From positions 1 through 63,679 of IMG/VR virus record IMGVR_UViG_3300023184_000116: 63,679 bases of DNA, one strand, 5' to 3'. The notes under the pieces were generated by a model that saw nothing but the letters and a program-made list of their open reading frames with translations, was not told where the DNA came from and did not search any database. Of the stretch, positions 47,005 to 55,310 are shown piece by piece (position 1 is the first letter of the stretch; each line of letters begins with the position of its first letter). The position numbers were made by a program, and so were the translations under genes. The DNA is from a virus.

Positions 47005-50000
47005 TAGCCCCAATTTCCTAGTGATGTTGTGCTAGATGAACCTAACTCAACTAAAGAACCATAAGACTCTCGGTTGATTGTCATGGTTGTGCCATTGACT
47101 GAACTAAGACTTAATTTCGGCTGAAAGTATGAGCCAGATGCAGCTGTACGCAAAATGCCAGAGATTCTTAGTTGGAATACCTGGGCAGTTGCTGAGCCTG
47201 CTATTGTTCCACCGATTTGCCAGTTAGCAGTTGTGCCATTGATGAAAGCCCCAAAATCATTAGTACTTAGCCAGAGGCCATTAGATGACGAACCAATGAA
47301 ACCTGATTGATGAGTAATAAAATTGAAGTTAGATACTGCATCGCCAGCAATAGTCAAACGCAAACTAGCACTCGCTGCTGTTGTGTTGCTGATAGTGCCA
47401 CTAAGTAAGTAATCAACATAATAGGTTTTGCTGTTGCCAACTGTTACTCCATTTGATAATCCAAACGGATCATAACCAGTTAAAGCTGATAAATTGCTTC
47501 CACTGTTTACACTGACATTGTTACTGGGTGAATACCACAACGAAGGTGCAAGTGCGTTGGTTGCAAGTTTTGCCGCAGTCACACTGTTGTCGGTCAAGTT
47601 GGCACCAGGCAAAGAAGTTAAAGATGCGCCACTGCCTGAAAAACTTGCAGCAGTAACAATGCCCGAAGCACCAACCGAAGCAACCGCAGTTCCACCGTTG
47701 TATTGCCATTCTTGCAAGTTCTGCTGAGTAGCAGTCACAACAATCTGACCACCAGTGCCAGTGCCATTCGTACCCTGCAAAGAAGTGACTCGGATAGTTG
47801 TTGCAGAAACCACAGTGATTGTTGTCGTTCCGTTGAAGTTTGAATCCGAGAACCCAGACAACACAACAGACTGACCAGCAACCAAACCGACAGTCGAACT
47901 GAAACCGCTAACAGTGTCAAAGGTAACACCAGCACCGCCAGTGTGAGTTGCAGTCAAACCAGTGATAGTCAACGAACCAGTTGGCTTCACAACCATTGGC
48001 ACAGCTGAAGTCGAAGTTGATTGAACAAGAACCTGACCAGAACCAGTCTGCGACAAGTTGCCAGAAGTAACCGCAACCGCACCAGTGAAAGTTGCGCCAG
48101 ACAAACTGGCTTTAGTCGCATCACTGTTATGCACATGATCTGCGCGAGCGTATCTGGTCGAAGAACCAACCGCAGCAGTACCATTATTAGCCGGTGTCGC
48201 TGAAGCAGCTTGACCAAGAACAAATGCAGTAGTTGCAATTTTTGTTGAACTATTATCAACTGCCTGAGTATTGGCTACAGGATCAGTGCCAAACGAAGTC
48301 AACGCCGAACTTGTACTAGTAGAAGTCAACAAAGTAGCAGAAGCTGGAATTGCAGTGCTGTTAACTGAAGTCACATTTGGAAGTGAAGTCGTTGTGGTGT
48401 AAACACCATTAGTAACAGTAGCAGCATTACCAGTTGTACTACCTGATGAACCTGAAACATTGCCAGTTATGTTAGCGGTAATAGTACCAGCACTAAAATT
48501 ACCTGAACTATCACGAGCAACAATAGCGCTAGCAGTATTAGCATCAGTTGCAGTAGTTGCACTATTAGAAACTTTACCGGCAGTAGAAATAGTTGCTAGC
48601 TTTGTATCCGCAATAGCGGCTGAAGCATTAATATCACCATTAACAATAGTTCCATCAAGGATCATTGTCGAGGTAACAGTGCCAGTGTCAGTTGTATAAA
48701 CACCATTAGTGACAGTAGCGGCATTACCTGTTGTACTTCCAGAAGTCCCTGAAACATTACCAGTAACATTACCTGTCAAAGGTCCTGAAAAAGAGTTAGC
48801 AGTAATAGAACCATTAGTGGTCAAATTGGAACTATTGTCCATAGACCAGTTATTCTGGTACACATTAGTTGGTGACGAAGAAGAACCAGTACGCTCACCA
48901 ATGTTAGGACCACGCCGCAAAACAGTATTGCTACCACCATCATAAAAACCAGTAGTAACACCATGAAGGAACGAAGCACCAGAAACACTTACATAACTGT
49001 TGCCATTGAAACTAGCACCATACTGCGGTGAAACAGTACCAGTAGCATCATCATTGTTCCCTGGGTAAGTTACAAGCGAATCAACTAAAACAGGTACAGT
49101 AGCAGAAGAAGCTTTGAAACCTGCATAAGATCCGCCACCAGAGTTACCATTACGACCATCACGGCGAGCAGAACAACCATTGAAAACAATAGGACCATTG
49201 CCTGTGGCATCAACATAGAAACCGTTATAGTTGTTTCGATCAGTTGTACAGCCAGTGAATACTGCACCGCCTGAACCGGCAGGGGAAGTACCCCAACCGC
49301 CAGTTACATAAAAGCCATGCTGACCAGACCACTCGGAACGACAGTTAGTGAATACACTGTTGGCGGCAGCAGAAATAAGCCAGCCAGATAATGTGGCATA
49401 AATAGACTGGCAACTAACAAAGTTAGAGTCAGTCATGTTACCTACAGAAAAACCGTAGTTAGCGCAAGATCGAGCAATGGTTTCTGTAACATACCAAGAG
49501 TAAGGTTTTTGTACACTGGAATCTGTACGAGTGTAAGTACCAGCAGCAATACCATTATGTGGCATGAACTGAACAGCAACATTATGAATAATGACTTCAC
49601 GAACATTGCCGGTAGCATAAATGCCACGAATCACACCAGAAGCAATAGCAGAACCATCAATGGTGAGATTGATTATTCGTTGACCAGTAGACTCGTAAGC
49701 GTAACCACCTTCTTCTTTATCCAACATGCGGATAATGGCAGAACCACTGAAAGTGGAAGCAGCTTTAATCATTGAAGGTTGTGGAGTACTTACAGGTGCA
49801 GAGTTGTAAAAGATCCTGTTACCGTGTGTACCCTCAAGGGTAATAGTTGGTAACAAAATAAGAGGTGCTGTTACTCGGAAAGTTTTAGCAGGGATCCAAA
49901 CGATACCACCAGCAGGACAAGCATTAATAGCGTTCTGGATAGCTGTAGTATCATCAGTGGTGCCATCGCCTACAGCGCCATAATCAAGAACATTGATAAT

Positions 50001-50252
50001 ACTAAGGTTTGTAGTTCCTGCAATACCTTGTGGACCAGTATCACCTGTGTCACCTTTATCCCCTTGAGGACCAGTGGGACCGGTAGAACCAGTAGGACCT
50101 TGAGGACCTTGATTTCCCTGAACACCCTGCACACCCTGCGGTCCAATAACACCAACCTCTACAACATCAACAGTAGAAATAGTGGAATCAAAAATGCTAA
50201 CCGTAGTCGGGATCTCAACAACAGAAGTAACTTGCTGACTGTAATCGCTCAT
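47004..50252 (-). CDS. Collagen/pectate-lyase-like tail spike (N-terminus phage B type)
   Basis: 1082-aa adhesin. Residues ~35-77 are collagen-like GPQG/GPTG triplets. Then a pectate-lyase-3 beta-helix opens with VLDYGAVGDGTTDDTTAIQNAINA (a typical spike start), containing right-handed-helix repeats up to about 440, possibly depolymerising capsule. From ~450 the chain is repeat-rich fibre, and the last ~400 residues match the other fibre, with 632 bp identical. If the window is a fusion at that repeat, the native phage B gene would be 50252-47964 joined to 13084-12125. Confidence 0.8.
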   Translation of the reverse strand: MSDYSQQVTSVVEIPTTVSIFDSTISTVDVVEVGVIGPQGVQGVQGNQGPQGPTGSTGPTGPQGDKGDTGDTGPQGIAGTTNLSIINVLDYGAVGDGTTDDTTAIQNAINACPAGGIVWIPAKTFRVTAPLILLPTITLEGTHGNRIFYNSAPVSTPQPSMIKAASTFSGSAIIRMLDKEEGGYAYESTGQRIINLTIDGSAIASGVIRGIYATGNVREVIIHNVAVQFMPHNGIAAGTYTRTDSSVQKPYSWYVTETIARSCANYGFSVGNMTDSNFVSCQSIYATLSGWLISAAANSVFTNCRSEWSGQHGFYVTGGWGTSPAGSGGAVFTGCTTDRNNYNGFYVDATGNGPIVFNGCSARRDGRNGNSGGGSYAGFKASSATVPVLVDSLVTYPGNNDDATGTVSPQYGASFNGNSYVSVSGASFLHGVTTGFYDGGSNTVLRRGPNIGERTGSSSSPTNVYQNNWSMDNSSNLTTNGSITANSFSGPLTGNVTGNVSGTSGSTTGNAATVTNGVYTTDTGTVTSTMILDGTIVNGDINASAAIADTKLATISTAGKVSNSATTATDANTASAIVARDSSGNFSAGTITANITGNVSGSSGSTTGNAATVTNGVYTTTTSLPNVTSVNSTAIPASATLLTSTSTSSALTSFGTDPVANTQAVDNSSTKIATTAFVLGQAASATPANNGTAAVGSSTRYARADHVHNSDATKASLSGATFTGAVAVTSGNLSQTGSGQVLVQSTSTSAVPMVVKPTGSLTITGLTATHTGGAGVTFDTVSGFSSTVGLVAGQSVVLSGFSDSNFNGTTTITVVSATTIRVTSLQGTNGTGTGGQIVVTATQQNLQEWQYNGGTAVASVGASGIVTAASFSGSGASLTSLPGANLTDNSVTAAKLATNALAPSLWYSPSNNVSVNSGSNLSALTGYDPFGLSNGVTVGNSKTYYVDYLLSGTISNTTAASASLRLTIAGDAVSNFNFITHQSGFIGSSSNGLWLSTNDFGAFINGTTANWQIGGTIAGSATAQVFQLRISGILRTAASGSYFQPKLSLSSVNGTTMTINRESYGSLVELGSSSTTSLGNWG
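47332..47963. repeat. 632-bp exact direct repeat, copy 2
   Basis: Identical to 12453-13084 in the same orientation. The two copies lie 34879 bp apart, a distance equal to one complete set of siphophage genes. Confidence 0.95.
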
Positions 50253-50599
50253 TGGCTCACCTGCGGTTTAACCGTAAACACTCCTGTAAGCAGAGTAGTA
50301 GTCACACTGCTAGGTGAAGTGACTTGAAGATCGTAATAAAAAGTTCCAGCGGGGACAGCGGCAGTAACGGCAGATGAAGCTGTTATAGTAAACTTCCCGT
50401 CAGTAGTTCCCGCAACAATACGACCATTATCAGTCGAAAGTTCAAGAACAACAGTACCAGTAGTTCCACCCCTACGCAACTGCATCAAAGCAGAATAGCC
50501 CGCAACATTGACATAAGAGTCAGAAATTTTCCAAGCAGGAGCTGAAGTGAAAGTATCGCCCTGTGTAAAGTTAAAACCATTGTAACGACCAGGGTTCAT
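50249..50599 (-). CDS. Ig-like small virion protein, 116 aa
   Basis: Beta-rich (FTQGDTFTSAPAWKISDS, LMQLRRGGTTGTVVLELS, FYYDLQVTSPSSVTTTLLTGVFTV), reading like a BppU/Ig-type baseplate or spike-anchoring domain. It overlaps the spike start by 4 nt (ATGA) and probably links the spike to the virion. Confidence 0.6.
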   Translation of the reverse strand: MNPGRYNGFNFTQGDTFTSAPAWKISDSYVNVAGYSALMQLRRGGTTGTVVLELSTDNGRIVAGTTDGKFTITASSAVTAAVPAGTFYYDLQVTSPSSVTTTLLTGVFTVKPQVSQ

Positions 50600-50865
50600 T
50601 GGGGCACCGTAACAATCTGTGAAGCGTAACCTTGAGCAATAAGATTTTGACGTTCGCCCTCGTCAATAGGGTAAATGTGTCCACCTTGATAAAAAGTAGT
50701 TCCAGGGGTCAACTGATCTAAACCTGGTGCACGGTAATGTGAATAAGTATTATCAGGATTTTTGATTACTGTATCTGCACGAGTAATCTTGTAACGCCAA
50801 AATAGGCGATTGTCGCCGGCAGGACCTTCATCTACTGTAGGTGGAATAAAGTAGTATTGGGTCAC
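50596..50865 (-). CDS. Small virion protein, 89 aa
   Basis: GTG start at 50865 preceded by AAGGAG; longer frames would overlap the capsid gene. Contains YYFIPPTVDEGPAGDN, RYKITRAD and PIDEGERQNLIAQGY. It is placed directly after the capsid gene, so a head or adaptor accessory is likely; not assigned. Confidence 0.55.
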   Translation of the reverse strand: MTQYYFIPPTVDEGPAGDNRLFWRYKITRADTVIKNPDNTYSHYRAPGLDQLTPGTTFYQGGHIYPIDEGERQNLIAQGYASQIVTVPQ

Positions 50866-50901
50866 TGTCTGCTCCTTAGAAGTTTGAGAAGGGTATGAGG
50901 T

Positions 50902-50933
50902 GTTACCCCCGCCCACTATCTGACGGGGGTAAC
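50902..50933 (-). terminator. Stem-loop after phage B capsid gene
   Basis: 10-bp perfect stem GTTACCCCCG/CGGGGGTAAC with a 12-nt loop, in the gap after the capsid stop. No T tract follows, so it more likely limits read-through or protects capsid mRNA 3' ends than terminates fully. Confidence 0.55.
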
Positions 50934-50947
50934 TCTCAAGAGGGGTA

Positions 50948-52195
50948 CTAGCTAGCGATACTTGAAGAAGTAGCGATGCGGTACAAGGATTCCTGACGGT
51001 AAACCTTGAAGCCAAGCACACCGTACCAACCGATTGGTCGGAAACGCATCAACTTGTCAACAACAGGGCCAATAACCACGTGTGGTTCTTCAGCGACTGC
51101 TTCAGCAAGAGCCTGCTTACCAGCAACGATTGTGCGGTAAACCTTGGTTGTTGCAGTGAAAGTGATGGTGTTTGTTCCAACAGCACCAGTGTTAGCCAAG
51201 TCTACAGTGATCGTTAGACGGTCTGCTGAGATAGCGGTAATACGTGCGTATGTAGCAGCAGCAACACCAGAACCAGGAGCAGTAGCGCCACCAGCAGTGT
51301 TAGTGCCAGAGATAACGTAACCAACCTGAATAGCTGAATCGATTGCTGTAGCGAATACGATTGTGAACGCGCCAGATGCACCAGAAGCAGCAGCCTTTGT
51401 GTAGGTTGTTGCAGTGGTTGCACCTTCGTAAGTCTGAACACCGTTAACTACACCTGAGTATAGACGTGGTGATTCAACGTACATAGCACCTTCGTAAACG
51501 CCGATAGCGCCTGGCCATAGCTGACCTGCACCTGACTCGTTGTAGATGTGGGCATCGCGCCAAGCGCCTGCACCAGTCTCTGCACGAAGATCGTGTGAAA
51601 CCTCTGGGTGAATACCACACCAGTATAGGTCGTCAACACGTGGCACAGCCTTGTTGGTGCGAAGCTTAGCAACAACTTTACGCATGTCAGCTGAGGTGAT
51701 AACACCACCACTCTGGGTTACAGAAGCGGTAGAAGTTCCATCACCGTAGATAACGTTGGTACCTGAACGAAGTTCAGTTAGCGCAACTTCGTCAATGCTG
51801 TCAGCCATGTTGAAGGCGATGATGTCAGCGATTGCTGGATCAACGTCTGAAAGGCTGAATAGCTCTAGTTTGCGAGTTGCAAGCGAAGCGTTACCGTATT
51901 CAGCAAGAGTTACTGGAACTGAAGTGGTGTTACCGAAACCAATAGCATCAGGATCAACAGTCTCAGAAAGAGGGGTTGTTGCCTTAGCAAGGTCTGTGTA
52001 AAGCTGGAACACAACAGAAGAACCAGGCATAGCCTGCTGAACTGGGCGCTTATCTGCTACATCGCGGATAAGTGGGACTGCACGAAGTGCAAATTCGACA
52101 TACCGGTCATACGCGGTCTGGACCAGTGAGGTACCAAGCGAGCTGCCCGATGTGTCGGTGTAAGTATTAGAGGAACCGTAAGGTGTATTTGCCAT
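50948..52195 (-). CDS. Major capsid protein, N4 gp56-like (phage B)
   Basis: 415 aa; N-terminal motifs YDRYVEFALRAVPLIRDVADKRP, PGSSVVFQLYTDL, NMADSIDEVALTEL and C-terminal VVIGPVVDKLMRF ... LGFKVYRQESLYRI match N4-gp56-family capsid proteins. A Ser/Gly/Thr-rich beta insertion (~275-350) may be a surface-exposed domain. It follows the scaffold gene and precedes spike genes. Its unrelatedness to the HK97-like capsid at 14280-15623 supports two phages. Confidence 0.8.
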   Translation of the reverse strand: MANTPYGSSNTYTDTSGSSLGTSLVQTAYDRYVEFALRAVPLIRDVADKRPVQQAMPGSSVVFQLYTDLAKATTPLSETVDPDAIGFGNTTSVPVTLAEYGNASLATRKLELFSLSDVDPAIADIIAFNMADSIDEVALTELRSGTNVIYGDGTSTASVTQSGGVITSADMRKVVAKLRTNKAVPRVDDLYWCGIHPEVSHDLRAETGAGAWRDAHIYNESGAGQLWPGAIGVYEGAMYVESPRLYSGVVNGVQTYEGATTATTYTKAAASGASGAFTIVFATAIDSAIQVGYVISGTNTAGGATAPGSGVAAATYARITAISADRLTITVDLANTGAVGTNTITFTATTKVYRTIVAGKQALAEAVAEEPHVVIGPVVDKLMRFRPIGWYGVLGFKVYRQESLYRIATSSSIAS

Positions 52196-52232
52196 CTAAC
52201 TTACTCCTTTACAATAGTTTGAATGAATGTGG

Positions 52233-52706
52233 CTAGCGAACTCGACCCAAAGGAACAATACCCATCAACGACATTAATTCTTCCTTAGACTGAGCATTAG
52301 CAATTCTTGTTGCCATGTCCTCGTCACGACTAGGGGTAGAACCCGTAGAAGCGGAAGCGTTAATACGCTGATCGGTAATTGCTTCTTGAGACAATTCCGC
52401 TGGTTGCGACTGCTCCTCGGTACGGAATCCGAACACATCAGCGTTCTCATCTAACCAAGCGGCAATCTGTTCAGGTGCTTCAATGTCGCCAGGAATAAAC
52501 TTGGCAATCTTTGAATTAACACCCTTAGTCTCCAAAACGTCTTTGACTGAACGTTCACGAAGATTATTCTTGACAGCAGCTAACTGCTCCTGTAGAACAG
52601 TGCGTTCCCTCTCAGCCTTTTTCAAAGCTTTACGAAGGTTTGCTGGACCACTACTATCCTGAGTTTCTTCTTCGAACTCGTAGTCGTCATCGTATTGGTT
52701 GGCCAT
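52233..52706 (-). CDS. Scaffold protein (phage B)
   Basis: 157 aa, acidic N-terminus (DDDYEFEEETQD), long coiled coil (ANLRKALKKAERERTVLQEQLAAVK) and a C-terminal helix. Typical of internal scaffolds encoded directly before the capsid gene. Expected to guide procapsid assembly and then leave or be degraded. Confidence 0.75.
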   Translation of the reverse strand: MANQYDDDYEFEEETQDSSGPANLRKALKKAERERTVLQEQLAAVKNNLRERSVKDVLETKGVNSKIAKFIPGDIEAPEQIAAWLDENADVFGFRTEEQSQPAELSQEAITDQRINASASTGSTPSRDEDMATRIANAQSKEELMSLMGIVPLGRVR

Positions 52707-52828
52707 TACGCCACTCCCTTTCTCTTACTGTTGAGCATGAACCAAGATACATACAAGGGGGAGTATGTTTCTGCTTTCACTACCAGGCTTCTAATACGCG
52801 CACATGGGCTGGTCGATCTGTGCGGAGC

Positions 52829-52858
52829 AGAATACTAAGGTCTTGAACCTAATGCCAA
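52829..52858 (-). promoter_or_regulatory. Possible promoter for scaffold/capsid genes
   Basis: In the 174-bp gap 52707-52880, minus strand: TTGGCA, 18 nt, TATTCT. The gap is the longest in the B structural region and precedes genes needing high expression. The same bases can be drawn as a short tRNA-like fold; the promoter reading is simpler. Confidence 0.35.
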
Positions 52859-52880
52859 CTTAATGGTGTATTCCTGGGAC

Positions 52881-53801
52881 TTAGAACTGTCCTGTCATTC
52901 CTGAACCAAGTGAAGCTGATTCAACATTGGAACGACCCGTAAATCTTGTTTCTTCTTCTTGAGTTAACTTCTGGCGTTTACGCCTAGCAGAAGCCAAACC
53001 ACCAAACACTTCATCCTGCGCAGTCTGCTGATTGTACTGGTCTCCACTGATCTGACCTAGAGTGGTCAATCCTGGGGTTATTTCGGCTACCTGAGCCATT
53101 CCAGTTTCAGCACCTACTCCAGTACCAACACCGCTAGCGTACGCTTCATACTGGCTTGTAGGGGCTTGTGTGAGGCCCTGACGGGCAGCGGCAGCACCAT
53201 ACTCTACAGCCTTAGATTGCTTCTCAATAAGTGGTAAAGCAGCTTCAGGGTCAAGCAAATGGGCAATCATGTGACCGGCATCCAAACCATACATGTTCTG
53301 CAACGCTTCCTTATAATAAGGATCCGCATTATCTACCGCTTTAGCGGCAGCATCAACACGGCGTTTCACTGCACTAGCAGAAAGGTCTGCTGCAATTAGT
53401 TTCTGAAAATCAGAAGTATCATCATAAAAACCTTTAGGCAAACCAGCATCTTGCAAAATTGCTCGGTAAGCATCTTCAGTAGCCAAATACTCTTTAGGGG
53501 ACAAAACAGGAAAACCCGCTTTTACGCGAGCATCATTAGCCGCAAAACGTTTCTTGTATTCTGGATCATCTTGTAATAATAATTGTACAGTATCATTAGA
53601 ATAACCCTGTTGGTAAAATTCTACAATACGAGGACCAAGAGAACCTAAATTATACTTTTCAAAAATTGCGATTGTACTAACAACAGCATCGGAATCTTCA
53701 GCATCAACTTGATAAGTTTTTCCACCAACAGTAACTGACTTAGTGGTTTTTATTTTTTTTGTACCGTTACCGCCGGCACCATCTTCATCTTTAATGCCCA
53801 T
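52881..53801 (-). CDS. Virion protein, 306 aa
   Basis: Helical protein with FYQQGYSNDTVQLLLQDDPEYKKRF, LSPKEYLATEDAYRAIL and a C-terminal SARRKRQKLTQEEETRFTGRS. Similar proteins are found with ejection-protein genes of aquatic podoviruses; a small internal virion protein is likely. No catalytic motif. Confidence 0.55.
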   Translation of the reverse strand: MGIKDEDGAGGNGTKKIKTTKSVTVGGKTYQVDAEDSDAVVSTIAIFEKYNLGSLGPRIVEFYQQGYSNDTVQLLLQDDPEYKKRFAANDARVKAGFPVLSPKEYLATEDAYRAILQDAGLPKGFYDDTSDFQKLIAADLSASAVKRRVDAAAKAVDNADPYYKEALQNMYGLDAGHMIAHLLDPEAALPLIEKQSKAVEYGAAAARQGLTQAPTSQYEAYASGVGTGVGAETGMAQVAEITPGLTTLGQISGDQYNQQTAQDEVFGGLASARRKRQKLTQEEETRFTGRSNVESASLGSGMTGQF

Positions 53802-53803
53802 AA

Positions 53804-54703
53804 TTAACTCACCAATCCAAAGTCAGAAAGAATTTTACGTGCGCCAGCATCTAAAGTATCGCGAGCATTTTTAGTTTTAGCCCAACGAGGATCCTTACGC
53901 AAAGAAGTTTCAAACTCCCACAAAGGTTGCAACGTTTGTTTATTTTCTTTGTCCAAACTTGTTAAAGCTTTATTAATAGTTGGGTCAGTTAAATTAATAG
54001 TATCCGGTGGAAGTTCTAAGATGTTAGACATACTAGTGATATAAGGCGAAGCAATCTGTTTAACATTTTGGCCAGCATCAATCTGGTCAGCAGCCCAAGA
54101 ATACTTAGACTTAGCAATGTCGTTAATCTTAGTTTTCCAATCATTAACAGTACTATTATTTTCAGCAATATCACGAGCCGCAGCTTCATACCATTTATCA
54201 TTATGGGTTACACCCATGTTTGCGCCATGTGTTTTTAAAGCATCCATAGCGTCTACAGCTTGACCACCAGTTATTTTACCGGCACTAACAATTTTTTGAA
54301 CAACTGTTTCAGGACTGTAAGCATCCCCATAAATGTAAGCATCACGGGCAATAGCAGTTATCTCGGCAGGATCAAGATCAAAACCAAGAGCATTAGCTTG
54401 AGACTTAATAGTAAGAGCATTTTTATCAACAAACCGTTTAAAGTTACCTGGAGATGTTTTTTCTTGAGATAAACGGTTAGTGATTTCAACGCCATAATTT
54501 TTAAACCAATTGGTTTTAGCGAGAATGTTTGCTGCTTTAGAATAACCAGCAGCGTTATTAGCAAGTTTTAACTTATCGATCTGCGCAATAGCTTCTCGCA
54601 AAGTAAAACCATACTTGGCGTTAGTGGTATCCAAAGAAAGGATTGAATCAGTTAAACCATAATTATCTTCCAAATAAGAAGATACGGATGCGTAATCACT
54701 CAT
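53804..54703 (-). CDS. Virion protein, 299 aa
   Basis: Helical throughout (EDNYGLTDSILSLDTTNAKYG, AKSKYSWAADQIDAGQNVKQIA, TLQPLWEFETSLRKDPRWAKTKNARDT). It shares style and place with the 306-aa neighbour and lacks known domains. Putative internal/ejection protein. Confidence 0.5.
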   Translation of the reverse strand: MSDYASVSSYLEDNYGLTDSILSLDTTNAKYGFTLREAIAQIDKLKLANNAAGYSKAANILAKTNWFKNYGVEITNRLSQEKTSPGNFKRFVDKNALTIKSQANALGFDLDPAEITAIARDAYIYGDAYSPETVVQKIVSAGKITGGQAVDAMDALKTHGANMGVTHNDKWYEAAARDIAENNSTVNDWKTKINDIAKSKYSWAADQIDAGQNVKQIASPYITSMSNILELPPDTINLTDPTINKALTSLDKENKQTLQPLWEFETSLRKDPRWAKTKNARDTLDAGARKILSDFGLVS

Positions 54704-54707
54704 TTAA

Positions 54708-55310
54708 CTAACCCCCAATCTTATTTGCAAGAAAACTCATAGCCCCACGAAAAATGTCATCAACCTTAACAGCACGAGCTTCGGTAGTATTCTCAAGTTG
54801 CCCCTGCAAGAAACCTGAAACATCAACACCACCAGAAGTGGTACTTGATGAAGTGGTAGTGCTTGTTGGAGTAGAACTATCTACAGGGCTGCTAGTTTTA
54901 GTTGCTTTAGTTCCAGCAGTGTTAACAGTTGTTTTTTCTTTAACATTTGTTGTACCAGAAACATTTTTAGTAACTTTAGTTGGATTGGCTTTAGAAAAAG
55001 CGTTCAATGAAGAAACAAAAGTATTCAACTCATCTGCCGTAGGTGCGCGACCCAAAGTATTCTCAAACGCATTAGTAGCAATATTGCGCACTTGATTGAG
55101 TGAATAAATTGTTACATCTGAAGATGTTGAATTTGCGTTCTCAGTAGATGAACTTGTGGTAGTTGAACTGTTCGAAGTATCTGACGGCAAAAGTGTAGAA
55201 ATAGGAATACCATATTTAGCTGCTGTTTTTACCAACTCAACATACTGAGCTCTTTCTTCAGCAGTAACTTTACCATCTTTATTAAAATCCGCAGGATCAT
55301 AATTAGGCAT
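54708..55310 (-). CDS. EF-hand-containing virion protein, 200 aa
   Basis: Residues 6-17, DFNKDGKVTAEE preceded by DPA, form a canonical EF-hand/dockerin calcium loop (D-x-N-x-D-G-x-V-x-x-x-E). The middle is Ser/Thr-rich and low complexity. Residues near 85-100 include a helix (TNAFENTLGRAPTADELNTFV) reminiscent of a DUF4214-like segment. Stop overlaps the neighbouring gene closely. It may use calcium for virion stability. Confidence 0.55.
   Translation of the reverse strand: MPNYDPADFNKDGKVTAEERAQYVELVKTAAKYGIPISTLLPSDTSNSSTTTSSSTENANSTSSDVTIYSLNQVRNIATNAFENTLGRAPTADELNTFVSSLNAFSKANPTKVTKNVSGTTNVKEKTTVNTAGTKATKTSSPVDSSTPTSTTTSSSTTSGGVDVSGFLQGQLENTTEARAVKVDDIFRGAMSFLANKIGG

Noticed and set aside
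52829-52874. tRNA-like fold (7-bp acceptor-like helix plus a TTCAAGA loop)
   Set aside because: Only 46 nt long, with no anticodon arm and no room for one. The pairing coincides with a plausible promoter, so a tRNA gene is not supported.
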